From positions 1 through 41,657 of the forward strand of contig DVIM01000136.1 of the NCBI GenBank assembly GCA_018711265.1: a stretch of 41,657 nt of DNA, given 5' to 3'. Every line of letters begins with the position of its first letter. Position 1 is the first letter of the stretch. This document shows, in pieces, positions 8,316 through 17,791 of the stretch. Both the position numbers and the translations under genes were made by a program. Under the pieces are notes generated by a model that made no database searches, was not told the DNA's origin, and saw nothing but the letters and a program-made list of their open reading frames with translations. This stretch comes from Spyradocola merdavium (GTDB lineage Bacteria > Bacillota > Clostridia > Christensenellales > UBA1750).

Positions 8316-9803
8316 ATGCAAAAAATCGGTTTTGACAACGATCTGTACATCCGGCGCCAGTCCCAGGCCATCCAGGAGCGCATCGCGCGGTTTGGCAACA
8401 AGCTCTACCTGGAATTCGGCGGCAAGCTCTTTGACGATCTGCACGCCTCGCGCGTGCTGCCGGGCTTTAAGCCCGACGCCAAGATCGGCCTGCTGCAGCA
8501 GTTCCGCGACCAGGCGGAGATCCTCTTCTGCATCAACGCCGGGGACATCGGCAACGGCAAGTACCGCGCGGACCTGGGCATCACCTACGACATGGACCTG
8601 CTGCGCCTGATGGACCAGCTCCGCCGCATGGGCCTGTACGTGTCGGCCGTGGTCATCACGCAGTACAAGGGCCAGCCCGCGGCCGACGCGTTCCGCAAGA
8701 TGCTGGAGATGCGCGGCGAGCGCGCGTACCTGCACTACCCCATCCAGGGCTACCCCATGGACGTGGACCTGGTCGTCTCCGACGAGGGCTACGGCAAGAA
8801 CGACTTTGTCGAAACCACGCGGCCCCTGGTCGTGGTCACGGCGCCGGGCCCCTGCTCGGGAAAGCTGGCGACCTGCCTTTCCCAGCTCTACCACGAGTAC
8901 AAGCGCGGGGTCCAGGCCGGATACGCCAAGTTTGAGACCTTCCCGGTGTGGAACCTGCCGCTCAAGCACCCGGTCAACCTGGCCTACGAGGCGGCGACGG
9001 CGGACCTGAAGGACGTGAACATGATCGACCCCTTCCACCTGGAGGCCTACGGCATCACCACCGTCAACTACAACCGCGACATCGAGGCCTTCCCCGTGCT
9101 GCGCAGAATCCTGATGAAGATCACCGGCAGCGACTCCATCTACCACTCCCCCACGGACATGGGCGTCAACATGGCGGGATACGGCATCTTCGACGACGAG
9201 GCCGTGCGCGAGGCCGCCAAGCAGGAGATCATCCGCCGCTACTACCGCGCCAAGGTCGACTACGCCAAGGGCCGCACGGACGAGGAAACCGTGCAGAAGA
9301 CCGAGATGGTCATGAAGAGCCTGGACCTCTCGCCCGAGGACCGGCGCGTGGTGCGCCCCGCGCTCGAACGCGCGGAGCAGACCGGCTGCCCGGCCTTCGC
9401 CATCGAGCTGCCGGATGGGTCCGTGGTCACGGGCCGCGGCGCGGGCATCATGAACCCGGACGCCAGCGCCGTGCTCAACGCCGTCAAGCGCCTGGCCGGC
9501 ATCGCGGACGACATCTACCTCCTCTCCCACATCATCCTGGAGCCCATCGTCCGGCTCAAGAAGGACGTGCTGGGCATCGCGGAGCCGGTGCTCAGCCTGG
9601 ACGAGGTGCTGCTGGCCCTGTCCATCTGCGCGGCGACAAATCCCGTCGCGGAGCTGGCCGTCAAGAAGCTCACGGACCTGCGCAACTGTCAGGCCCACGC
9701 CTCCTACATGCTCTCCCAGAGCAATGAGGTGATGCTCTCGCGCCTCGGCTTGCAGTACACCTGCGAGGATTCCTATCCGAACAAGGATCTCTACTACGTC
9801 TAA
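8316..9803 (+). CDS. DUF1846 (UPF0371) family protein
   Basis: This 495-residue protein matches the DUF1846/UPF0371 family in length and in its opening (GFDNDLYIRRQSQAI). Other family-like stretches are FGGKLFDDLHASRVLPGF and INAGDIGNGKYR. No signal peptide or membrane helix is present, so it should be cytoplasmic. The ATG at 8316 follows a GGGAGGGGG ribosome binding site; an upstream in-frame extension lies across the preceding hairpin and is unlikely. The biochemical role is not firmly known to me. An ATP- or nucleotide-related activity is possible from the Gly-rich segment APGPCSGK near residue 180, but this is inference. A strong terminator follows. Confidence 0.9.
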   Translation: MQKIGFDNDLYIRRQSQAIQERIARFGNKLYLEFGGKLFDDLHASRVLPGFKPDAKIGLLQQFRDQAEILFCINAGDIGNGKYRADLGITYDMDLLRLMDQLRRMGLYVSAVVITQYKGQPAADAFRKMLEMRGERAYLHYPIQGYPMDVDLVVSDEGYGKNDFVETTRPLVVVTAPGPCSGKLATCLSQLYHEYKRGVQAGYAKFETFPVWNLPLKHPVNLAYEAATADLKDVNMIDPFHLEAYGITTVNYNRDIEAFPVLRRILMKITGSDSIYHSPTDMGVNMAGYGIFDDEAVREAAKQEIIRRYYRAKVDYAKGRTDEETVQKTEMVMKSLDLSPEDRRVVRPALERAEQTGCPAFAIELPDGSVVTGRGAGIMNPDASAVLNAVKRLAGIADDIYLLSHIILEPIVRLKKDVLGIAEPVLSLDEVLLALSICAATNPVAELAVKKLTDLRNCQAHASYMLSQSNEVMLSRLGLQYTCEDSYPNKDLYYV

Positions 9804-9810
9804 AATCTGC

Positions 9811-9851
9811 AAAACGCAAAAGAACCGGGTTCCCCGGTTTTTTTGCGTTTT
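9811..9851 (+). terminator. Intrinsic terminator after the DUF1846 gene
   Basis: A long stem joins 9811-9821 with 9841-9851 and continues inward at 9823-9829 with 9833-9839, with loop TTC. A-rich and T-rich flanks could let it act in both directions. Confidence 0.9.
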
Positions 9852-9923
9852 GGCAGGGCACGTTTTCCCGGCGCAAAGCGTTTATCTTCATGGGTACAGC
9901 CGTGGAGCGCGCGGCTTTTTTGG

Positions 9924-9953
9924 TTGCGGATTCGGGGAGCTGTGCCGTATAAT
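9924..9953 (+). promoter_or_regulatory. Promoter of the tubulin/actin-like operon
   Basis: A TTGCGG -35 box (9924-9929), an 18-bp spacer and a consensus TATAAT -10 box (9948-9953), about 30 bases upstream of the first start codon. It is the only clear promoter I find for the eight-gene run. A short stem (agccg/cggct) followed by six T at about 9898-9921 may be a second upstream terminator. Confidence 0.75.
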
Positions 9954-9983
9954 AGAGGAAGAAATCTTGGAGGAAGGATGCCC

Positions 9984-11828
9984 ATGAAAAAGAGAAGCGC
10001 ATTGTGCGCGGCGCTGGCGCTGGTCCTGCTGCTGACCGGGTGCAGAGGGCGGACGAGCACGACGGCGAGCCAGGTGCACATTCGGGACTACGCGGGCGTG
10101 CCCGCTTACGAGCAGCCGACCGCAGACGGCGGGGCGGGCGGAACCTCCGCCGCAATCGACCCCAACGCCGACATCCAGGTAGACGTCTGGGTGGACGGCA
10201 CGCCCTCCATGGCGGGGTTTGTGGCCGGGGACCTGGCCACGGCCTACCGCAAGGCCCTGCCCCGCATCGAGGAGACCGCCTACAACACCTGGATCAACGC
10301 GCAGGTCGACTACTACCGCTTTGAGATCTCCCTGCTGCCCGAGGACTTTGCGGACATCGAGGGGATGGACGAGTACCTGAATGAGAGCGGCCAGACGCTG
10401 GAGGCGTTCACGCGCTCGCTCTACGCCTTTGCGCCCATCTCCGCCGGGGACACGGTCCGTGCCTATGAGCAGCCGGATTTTTACAGCAAGACCACCTACT
10501 TTGCGGACTACAGCGCGGGCACGGGCGACGTTTTGGAGGATGTGACCGATCGGGTCCGCGCCATCGCCGCCGTCAACTGGGACAGCCAGTCCCTGCCGCC
10601 CCTGCGCACGGCCCTGACCATGGCCGATCCCGACAGCCTCAACGTCATCGTCACGGACCTCTACGAGGAAAAGGGCATGGTCGAGAGCATCGGCCGGCTC
10701 ATGACGGAGCGCTTCCTCTCCCAGGGAAAGACCGTGGCCGTGCTCGGCATCCAGAGCGAGTTCGCCGGCCCCATCTACGACATCGGCGAGAGCGACCAGA
10801 CCATCAACTACGGCGTGGACGAGAACCGCAGCTTCGTCGAGTACAAGCCGCACCCCTTCTACCTGCTGCTCATCGGCGAGGAGAGCGAGGTCAACGCCTT
10901 CGCCCAGGCGCTTCAGGAGAAGTTTGACGCGGAAATTGCGGACAACGAGTTCTATACCTGTGAAGTGCAGCTGATGAAGACCGGCGACTGGGGCGAGGCC
11001 GCGGACTATTCGGACATCACCGGCTTTGCCACCGACGGCGTGCTCACCGGCCAGACCCAGCAGGACGAGACGCAGCTGGCCAGCGGCCAGGTCGCGGACC
11101 TGCGCTACACCATCCCCCGCCAGGAGGCCACGGCCCGCGGCCAGACGCCCGCGCCCGCCGCAGACGTGCAGAGCCTGTCCTTTGACTTCACCGTCCCGGT
11201 CAGCGTCGTGACGGACAAGGACGTGGACTTTTCGACCTTCACCTTCACGGCGGAGGCGCAGGTCGAGCGCACGGTCCTGCAGGAGGTCGCCTCCGGCCGG
11301 CGCACCGGCAGCGATGCGGGCGCGGCCACCGCGGAGGATACGGGCCTGCCCATCACCGCGACCGTCGGGTCCAGCCGGTATGCCGGCGACTTTGCCGCGG
11401 ACGAGACCGCCGCGGCGCTCGTGCAGAGCGTCGAGGTCGTCTCCGTCGGCGCGGCGCAGCGCGACGGGGAGACGCTCACCTGCCCGGTCACCTTCCGCGT
11501 GACGATGCAGGCCCCGGAGGACATCGGCATCTACCGCATCCTGCTCAGCGCGTCGGCCCAGAGCCCGGCGGACCTGTTCCCGACGGACCTGGAGCCCTGG
11601 GTGGACGAGTGGGATATCTCGGTGGCGGACGAGCTGACCTGGCTCAGCGACCCCGAGAGCTTTGACGGGTCCAAGACGCTGTACCTGAAGCGCATCATGA
11701 ACCAGCTCGTGGTCTCCTCCAACACGGTGCAGACCACGGGCGAGAACGCCCTGTCGCCCACGCACGAGCTCGTGCGCTTTTACGTCGACCTCTATGTGGA
11801 CGAGCAGGGGTACTTCCGCACCGAATAA
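9984..11828 (+). CDS. VWA-like lipoprotein, first gene of the tubulin/actin-like operon
   Basis: This 614-residue lipoprotein has a signal peptide with lipobox LLTGC (Cys20). After a short linker, a VWA-like domain begins at about residue 64. A MIDAS-like motif, DGTPS (71-75), stands where VWA domains have DxSxS, and a second acidic site follows the strand NVIVTDLYEE (about 220-229). VWA domains bind Mg2+ and partner proteins. The C-terminal 280 residues look like extracytoplasmic beta domains (alternating Val/Thr strands) with no membrane helix. The start at 9984 is preferred over the ATG two codons upstream because it lies 10 bases after GGAGG. It should display a metal-dependent adhesion module on the outer face of the membrane, as receptor or tether for the operon's other products. 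The MIDAS assignment is tentative because Thr replaces the usual first Ser. Confidence 0.85.
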   Translation: MKKRSALCAALALVLLLTGCRGRTSTTASQVHIRDYAGVPAYEQPTADGGAGGTSAAIDPNADIQVDVWVDGTPSMAGFVAGDLATAYRKALPRIEETAYNTWINAQVDYYRFEISLLPEDFADIEGMDEYLNESGQTLEAFTRSLYAFAPISAGDTVRAYEQPDFYSKTTYFADYSAGTGDVLEDVTDRVRAIAAVNWDSQSLPPLRTALTMADPDSLNVIVTDLYEEKGMVESIGRLMTERFLSQGKTVAVLGIQSEFAGPIYDIGESDQTINYGVDENRSFVEYKPHPFYLLLIGEESEVNAFAQALQEKFDAEIADNEFYTCEVQLMKTGDWGEAADYSDITGFATDGVLTGQTQQDETQLASGQVADLRYTIPRQEATARGQTPAPAADVQSLSFDFTVPVSVVTDKDVDFSTFTFTAEAQVERTVLQEVASGRRTGSDAGAATAEDTGLPITATVGSSRYAGDFAADETAAALVQSVEVVSVGAAQRDGETLTCPVTFRVTMQAPEDIGIYRILLSASAQSPADLFPTDLEPWVDEWDISVADELTWLSDPESFDGSKTLYLKRIMNQLVVSSNTVQTTGENALSPTHELVRFYVDLYVDEQGYFRTE

Positions 11829-11855
11829 CGCACAGAAGAAGGGGAGGATGAAGAG

Positions 11856-12377
11856 TTGGCTAGAAGCAAGGACAACAACGGCAAGCACATCGCCATCCTG
11901 GTGGTGATGTATGCAGTGCTCACAGGGCTGCTGCTGGCGTTCCTTTCGTGGAACATGGCGAGCACGCCCTTTGCCTACGAGTTTTTGCAGAGCGTCGGCA
12001 TCGCGGGCGTGGAGAACCTGACGGACGAGGCCGTGCGCCAGGTCTGGTTCTCGGTCATGGCCGGGACGTATGGCACGACGGCGGGCCTTTCGGTGCTGCT
12101 GCTGGCGGTCTGGTACGCGATCTTCTGGAAGGCGGGCAAGCCCGACCGCAGAAGCCTGGAGAACATCCTCTTTGCGGTGTTTGTCGCGGTGCACGTGCTC
12201 ATGACGCTGCTGGTCTCCATCCTCAGCGGCGTGTTCGGCTTTGCGACCTCCATGGTGCTGGACGCCTATGACATCCTGGCCTACCACGGGCTGTTCCTGT
12301 ACAACGTGCCGTTTATCCTGGGGCTGTGGCTCTTCTCGCCCGTTGGCATGCGCAGTTCCCTGTTCAAAAAGTGGTGA
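11856..12377 (+). CDS. Four-helix integral membrane protein
   Basis: This 173-residue protein has four predicted membrane segments at about 11-32, 70-91, 103-130 and 144-161, with short charged ends (MARSKDNNGK at the start, FKKW at the end). It matches no family I recognise. The TTG start at 11856 is chosen because GGGGAGG lies eight bases upstream and no in-frame ATG fits. It is the only multi-pass protein in the operon, lying between the VWA lipoprotein gene and the tubulin-like gene. It could therefore be the membrane anchor or channel component; this is inference from gene order. Confidence 0.85.
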   Translation: MARSKDNNGKHIAILVVMYAVLTGLLLAFLSWNMASTPFAYEFLQSVGIAGVENLTDEAVRQVWFSVMAGTYGTTAGLSVLLLAVWYAIFWKAGKPDRRSLENILFAVFVAVHVLMTLLVSILSGVFGFATSMVLDAYDILAYHGLFLYNVPFILGLWLFSPVGMRSSLFKKW

Positions 12378-12393
12378 GAGGAGGCGGAAACCC

Positions 12394-14031
12394 TTGGGCA
12401 GCTATGTATTTTTCGTGGGCGGCTCCGGGTCCAAGATGCTGGAGGCGACCCTGCACGCGGCGGCGGCGGGCGTCCTGCGCCACCCGGGCGCGGCCATCCG
12501 CGCGGTGATTGTGGACCTGGACCAGACGGGCGGCAACCTCAAGCGCGCCGAGAGCCTGACCGCGCTCTACGGGGACATGCGCGCCTGCGTCTCCGCCGCG
12601 CAGGCCGAGGCCGAGGAGGAGACGGACATCGGCTTTTCCGCGGACTTTGCCCTCTACCGCCTGACCGCGGTGGAGGAGCAGGCCATGGGCGGCATCCTGC
12701 GCTCGACCGGCATGGGCAACGACCGGGAGATCGCCCGCGCGCTCTATACGGACTACGAGCTGGAGATGAGCTACAAGAAGGGCTTCTATGGCCACCCGAA
12801 CGTGGGCGCGCACTTCTTTGCCTCGGAGCTGCCGCGCCTGCCGGCCGAGCACAGCTTCTCCGAGGTCATCGAGGAGATCCGGCGCGAGCTCGTCAAGGGC
12901 GGGCAGCCGCGCATCCTGCTGGCCGGCTCCATCTTCGGCGGGACGGGCGCCTCGGCCATTCCCTCCATCGCCCGCTACATCCGCAACCTGACGGACGAAA
13001 ACCCGAACCCGGACGCCCGGCGCGCCGTGGGCGGCGGCGCCATCATCGGCGCGATGCTCCTGCTGCCCTACTTCGCCACGACAAAGGGCGACGGCGTGAT
13101 CGAGGCCTCGCAGTTTGAGCCCAAGGCCAAGGCGGCCCTGGAATACTACGCGCGCGAGGGCGTGGGCTACGGCGAAAACAAGGTCTTCAACGCCATCTAC
13201 ATGGTCGGCTCGCAGGACAAGGTGGTCTACGACTACTGCACCGGCGGCCAGGACCAGAACAACGCCGCGCACCTGGTGGACTGGCTGGGCGCGCAGGCCG
13301 TTTCCCACTTCCTGACCACGAACCCCGGCGCCTACAACCCCCAGGAGCAGGACGGCCACTACCTGTTCAACCTGGACCTGACCGCGCCCAACGCCGAGGG
13401 GAAGACGTTCCTGACCTGGGACTCCTTCCCGGACATGGCGGTCCGCAGCGGCTTTGCGCGCCTGCTGCGGGCGGCGTATGTGCTGGCCACCTCCTATGGC
13501 TATCCCATGGTCAAGGACCTGACGGGCAAGCAGAGCATCTTCCGCACGCAGGACGCCGTGACCCGCCGCTACTTCCGCAAGGTCCGCTCGGACGAGGAGC
13601 GGGAGGAGGCCGTGCTGCGCTTCCGCACGGCAGGGCGGTACTTCACGGAATTTGTGCGGTGGCTGACGGAGCTGATCGTGACCCTGCCGCCGCCCTACGT
13701 CCGCTCCAACCCCGGCGAGGGCTACGCCGTGGGCGGCGCGGGCGGCTGGCGCGTGGACGTGCCCAGCAACGAGCTGGTGGACGGCGCGCTGCTGGCCCTG
13801 CTCTACAAGTATTATCTGGAGATGCCGGACGGCCGCTACGACGCGCAGAAGCCCTTGGGCGGCGACGCCTCGCAGGAGGACGTGAAGACCCTCATCGGCG
13901 GCCTCAACGGCGAATACACCTTCGACGCGATCAACCGCAGCGTCGTGGCGCAGACCTCGGACAGCGTGAGCGGCTCCACCTGCTTTGAGACGTTCCTGTC
14001 CAGCCTGCTCTACGCGTGCAGCGTGCAGTGA
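12394..14031 (+). CDS. FtsZ/tubulin-superfamily GTPase-like protein
   Basis: This 545-residue protein shows the tubulin/FtsZ nucleotide-binding layout. There is an N-terminal Gly-rich loop after a hydrophobic strand (VFFVGGSGSK, 5-14), an acidic second strand (AVIVDLDQTGGN, 37-48) and the tubulin signature loop GGTGAS (182-187) after AGSIF. An Asn-containing segment follows (YCTGGQDQNNAAHLVDWL). It is longer than FtsZ and lacks the FtsZ C-terminal tail. The best family guess is the 'tubulin-like' (Tubulin_2) group rather than FtsZ or TubZ. The start is a TTG at 12394, placed after GAGAGGAGG; no ATG exists before the first strand. It is expected to bind GTP and perhaps polymerise. It lies 16 bases from each neighbour in a tightly packed operon with membrane and actin-fold partners. 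Confidence 0.8.
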   Translation: MGSYVFFVGGSGSKMLEATLHAAAAGVLRHPGAAIRAVIVDLDQTGGNLKRAESLTALYGDMRACVSAAQAEAEEETDIGFSADFALYRLTAVEEQAMGGILRSTGMGNDREIARALYTDYELEMSYKKGFYGHPNVGAHFFASELPRLPAEHSFSEVIEEIRRELVKGGQPRILLAGSIFGGTGASAIPSIARYIRNLTDENPNPDARRAVGGGAIIGAMLLLPYFATTKGDGVIEASQFEPKAKAALEYYAREGVGYGENKVFNAIYMVGSQDKVVYDYCTGGQDQNNAAHLVDWLGAQAVSHFLTTNPGAYNPQEQDGHYLFNLDLTAPNAEGKTFLTWDSFPDMAVRSGFARLLRAAYVLATSYGYPMVKDLTGKQSIFRTQDAVTRRYFRKVRSDEEREEAVLRFRTAGRYFTEFVRWLTELIVTLPPPYVRSNPGEGYAVGGAGGWRVDVPSNELVDGALLALLYKYYLEMPDGRYDAQKPLGGDASQEDVKTLIGGLNGEYTFDAINRSVVAQTSDSVSGSTCFETFLSSLLYACSVQ

Positions 14032-14047
14032 GAAAGGGGGAAGAGAC

Positions 14048-17000
14048 ATGCTGGAATCCATGATCGTGGAGCTCAACGCGGGCGAGGCCCTGCCCACGCT
14101 CAGCCGCAAGGGCTGGGAGCGCGTCGGGTCCGACGGCAACGCGCCCTTTAACCTGTGCGAGAAGATCGCCAAGCGCATGAAGGCGGGCGATGCGCTCATC
14201 TCCTCCTCCTTCCCGGAGATCTACTCCAATTATTTCTCCTTCCAGGCGGCCCTGGAGATGGGCATGGAGGACGCGGTGCGCCAGTGGCGCGGCATGACGG
14301 CCCTGGCCCTGCTGCAGGACGAATACCCCTTTGAGGTCAACACCCTGACCCTTGCGGCGGACGACCGGCCGGGCCGGCCCCGGTCGGACTTTTCGGCCAT
14401 CGGGTGCGACTACGCGCCCGCGGGCGAGGACTTCTTCCTGCCCGCGGACGCCGCGCACGGCAACTTCGCCCCGGCGGGCATGCAGGTCGGCTGCTTCGAC
14501 GGCGCGCCGCGCCTGATCTTTTCCCGCAGGCTCCTGGTCTTCCCCGCGGCCGTGCGGCCGGACCCCAAGGGCGCGCGGAACATCCCCTGGTTCCACTACC
14601 CCACGGGCCTGTTCCGCGACCCGTGCGGCGCGCAGCTGCCTGTGCTGCAGCGGGACGTGCTCGTCAGCCGCCTGACGGGCGTGCTGACCATGACGCAGAT
14701 GCCGAACTCCCCGGTGTTTGGTGAAAAGCTCATCGCGCGCCTGGCGGAGGAGTTCCTGCGCGACCTGCGCGCCGAGGAGACGAGCGCCCTGCACGCCATG
14801 CGCGCTTCGGAGGAGGCGCGCAACCTCTGGCTGCTGGTGACGCGCGGCTATTTCCTGGGCACGTATTACGCAGACCTGGGGCTGAGCGTGCAGATGGGCG
14901 ACCCCGCCAACACCCTGGAGAGCGCGCGGCGCAGCGTGCGCCTGCTGAACCTGACCATGGCCGTGGCGGGCCTTCCGGAGAACATCCGCCGCCAGAGCCC
15001 GCAGGGCGTCTACCTCTTCTACAACGGCAGGAGCATCGCCTACCTCTCCCGGGAGTTCTTCTGGGTGCCGCTGGGCGGCGTGTCCGACCCGGCGCTGGTG
15101 AGCCTCAACATGAGCGTGGACTACCAGCTCGACCCCGCGCGGCCGCAGTTCTCCTACAACTGCGACATGATCAACAAGATGCTGGGCGCGCTGTCCCAGG
15201 TAAATACATTGGACGTCGAGTGCCTGAACCTCATCGAGCGGGCGCGCATGCCCGCGGTGAGCAACCTCGCCCTGCCGGATACGCTGGTGGACCTGGACGC
15301 GCCCCCGCCGGTGGAGTTCCCCCTGCCCGCGCCGTTTGCGCACGTGGTCAACCCCGTCAACGCGCTGCCCTTTGCCCGCGGCGAGGACCTGGTGGCCCTG
15401 GGCATCTACAAGTTCAGCCGCTCCGTGCTCTCGGACTTCAACCTCACGGACAACGTCAACCGCGACATCATGAAGAACGTCAACTTCTCCGCCATCTACA
15501 ACGAGGCGGGGGAGGTCGTGGACCACGCCGTGCCGCCGGTGGGCGAGGCGCTCATGCAGCTGGAGCTGCGCGGAGAGGTCACCATCCAGGACCTGCGCAT
15601 GACCGCGCGCGACTATGGCGACATCGTCGTGGACATCACGGTCGAGTCCCACGCGCCGGGCTTTGCCGCGCGGCGCTACATCATCCGCAAGTCCATGCCG
15701 GAGACGCGCGTCATCGTCTCGGAGGACGTGGCGCTGTCGGACCTGGTGGTCTGGCCGAACGTGCGCCTGCCCAAGTGGAAGTGCTACTACACCTATTTTA
15801 AGCAGAGCAACGGCGGCGCGGGCCGCAACCCGCTGGAGATGGCCGCCGTGGGCGAAAACGACGTGCGCCCGGCCTTCCGCGTGCGCCAGCAGGTCGCCTC
15901 CAGCGGCGGCGTGGGCGAAAACACCTGGCAGGTCGCGCTCTCGCCCTTCTTCCCCAAGATCGTGGCCTTCCGCGTGCAGCTGCCCGCGGGGCCGTGCAGC
16001 GTGGGCTGCTTCTTTGCCGACGACGGGCGGTTTGAGGGGCCCTCCGTGGTCCTGCCCAAGACCGTGCAGATCGGCCTGGACTTTGGCACCTCCAACACCA
16101 TCGGCGCCATGGAGATCGACGGCAACTACCGCACCGTCCAGCTCGAGGACGCCATGCACCTGCACAAGCACATCCTGCGCGACACGGAGACCGAGACGAA
16201 CATGCTGCGCGAGTTCGTCTGCGACGCGCAGCTCAAGACCGGCGGCGGCATCTCCACGGCGCTGGAGGTCTTTGACGGCAACGCCTTCGGCCAGATGACG
16301 GCCGAGGACGTCGAGCGCACGCAGGTGCTGCTGGACGGGCACATCTGCCACTCCACGCGCGACTTCAGCGAGCGGGACGCCATCGTCACGGGCCTGAAGT
16401 GGGGCGACGGCGAGGGCCTGACCCCGACGCACAAGGCCGCCCTGCGCCTGTTCCTGCGCCAGGTCATGCTGCAGTACGCGCTGATCGCCGCCATCAACCA
16501 GGGCACGAAGATCAACTGGCGCTTCACCTTCCCGAACACGGCGTCCTTTGACGTGCAGGGCTTCCGCACCTGCGCGGCGGACAGCGCCAAGTGGGTCGCG
16601 GCCACGACCGGCATCGACCTTGGGAGCGTGGAGCTGTTCACCGAGAGCCAGGCCGCGGGCGCCTTCTTCATCGCCGCGGGGGTCACGGCGCTGGCAGACG
16701 GCTTCCTCTGCGCGGACGTGGGCGGCGGCTCGACGGACGTCTCCCTGTGGTTGGACGACATCCAGCGGCCCCAGCGCGAGTTCTCCGTGGTCATCGGCGG
16801 GCGGAACATCCTCACCGAGGCCGTCTACAAGGGCCTGCTGCTCAGCTGCCAGCGCGGGGAGGACGCCTGCCCCGAGCAGGAGTTCCTGACGCGCGCCGCG
16901 GGCATCCACGCCGCCTCCCAGGACGAGACGCGCAAGTCCATCGCGCAGAAGGACCTCTCCCGCATCCACATGCTGCGGGACATGGCCGCGCGCCAGTCCG

Positions 17001-17791
17001 GCTCCGCGGACGCCATGCCCGAGGCCTTCTCCCTGATTGTGGACCTGTTGTGCGCCAACCACGCCGACGACATGATGAGCCAGCTGCGCGCGGGCGGCGC
17101 GGCCTGCCCCTCGGTCTACGAGTCCATCCGGTTCAACTTCGCCTCCGTCATCTACCTCATCGCGGAGAATGCGCGCCGCTTCTCCCAGGAGACGGGCCGC
17201 GCGCTCAACGCCGGGGGCCTGATGCGCCTGTTCTTCGCCGGCAACGGCGGCCGGCTGTTCCAGTGGCTCACGCCCGAGGACCAAGCCCTCGTGCGGCAGG
17301 TCTTTGACGCGGTCTACGGCACGCGCACCGCGCCGGACGCCGTGCAGATGTGCCTCAACCCCAAGACAGAGGTCGCCATGGGCGTGCACAAGCTGGACTC
17401 CTCCCTCGCGCGCGGCGCGGTGAACGCGCCGGGGGCGCGCGCCGCGGCCAACCCCTTTGGCGTCGTGAGCGACGGCCTGGCCGCGCAGAGCAATCCCTTT
17501 GCCATGGCCACGGCCAGCCAGCCCGCGGCCGCGCCCGCCGCGCCCGCCAAGGCGGCGGACGTGCCCACCCGGCAGGAGCGCGTGCTCGAGTTCCTGTCCC
17601 TCTACGCGTACCTCACGCACGCGCCGTGGCTCACGCCCTTTGTGGACGAGAACGGCAACTGCACCGATCCCATGACCATCATCGGCAAGCTCAACGCCTT
17701 TGACGCGAGCGTCACGGACGAGACCGCGCTCTCCGAGTGCTTCAAGCGCGTGTTCGCCGTCTGGTATTGGAGAGAAGGTGGCCGGGCATGA
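14048..17791 (+). CDS. Large protein with C-terminal Hsp70/actin-type ATPase fold
   Basis: This 1247-residue protein divides in two. Residues 1-~670 match no family I recognise; they are mixed alpha/beta with no membrane helix. Residues ~673-1100 carry the sugar kinase/Hsp70/actin motifs in order: phosphate-1 GLDFGTSNT (676-684), phosphate-2 ADVGGGSTDVS (889-899) and the adenosine motif AGNGGR (1064-1069). An Ala/Pro-rich linker (about 1150-1180) leads to a ~65-residue C-terminal helical piece. The ATG at 14048 follows AAAGGGGGAAGAG. It should be a cytoplasmic ATPase, by fold either chaperone-like or filament-forming. The ATPase sits behind a very large N-terminal region instead of at the start as in DnaK. 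The gene overlaps the next one by four bases (ATGA), which suggests translational coupling. Confidence 0.85.
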   Translation: MLESMIVELNAGEALPTLSRKGWERVGSDGNAPFNLCEKIAKRMKAGDALISSSFPEIYSNYFSFQAALEMGMEDAVRQWRGMTALALLQDEYPFEVNTLTLAADDRPGRPRSDFSAIGCDYAPAGEDFFLPADAAHGNFAPAGMQVGCFDGAPRLIFSRRLLVFPAAVRPDPKGARNIPWFHYPTGLFRDPCGAQLPVLQRDVLVSRLTGVLTMTQMPNSPVFGEKLIARLAEEFLRDLRAEETSALHAMRASEEARNLWLLVTRGYFLGTYYADLGLSVQMGDPANTLESARRSVRLLNLTMAVAGLPENIRRQSPQGVYLFYNGRSIAYLSREFFWVPLGGVSDPALVSLNMSVDYQLDPARPQFSYNCDMINKMLGALSQVNTLDVECLNLIERARMPAVSNLALPDTLVDLDAPPPVEFPLPAPFAHVVNPVNALPFARGEDLVALGIYKFSRSVLSDFNLTDNVNRDIMKNVNFSAIYNEAGEVVDHAVPPVGEALMQLELRGEVTIQDLRMTARDYGDIVVDITVESHAPGFAARRYIIRKSMPETRVIVSEDVALSDLVVWPNVRLPKWKCYYTYFKQSNGGAGRNPLEMAAVGENDVRPAFRVRQQVASSGGVGENTWQVALSPFFPKIVAFRVQLPAGPCSVGCFFADDGRFEGPSVVLPKTVQIGLDFGTSNTIGAMEIDGNYRTVQLEDAMHLHKHILRDTETETNMLREFVCDAQLKTGGGISTALEVFDGNAFGQMTAEDVERTQVLLDGHICHSTRDFSERDAIVTGLKWGDGEGLTPTHKAALRLFLRQVMLQYALIAAINQGTKINWRFTFPNTASFDVQGFRTCAADSAKWVAATTGIDLGSVELFTESQAAGAFFIAAGVTALADGFLCADVGGGSTDVSLWLDDIQRPQREFSVVIGGRNILTEAVYKGLLLSCQRGEDACPEQEFLTRAAGIHAASQDETRKSIAQKDLSRIHMLRDMAARQSGSADAMPEAFSLIVDLLCANHADDMMSQLRAGGAACPSVYESIRFNFASVIYLIAENARRFSQETGRALNAGGLMRLFFAGNGGRLFQWLTPEDQALVRQVFDAVYGTRTAPDAVQMCLNPKTEVAMGVHKLDSSLARGAVNAPGARAAANPFGVVSDGLAAQSNPFAMATASQPAAAPAAPAKAADVPTRQERVLEFLSLYAYLTHAPWLTPFVDENGNCTDPMTIIGKLNAFDASVTDETALSECFKRVFAVWYWREGGRA

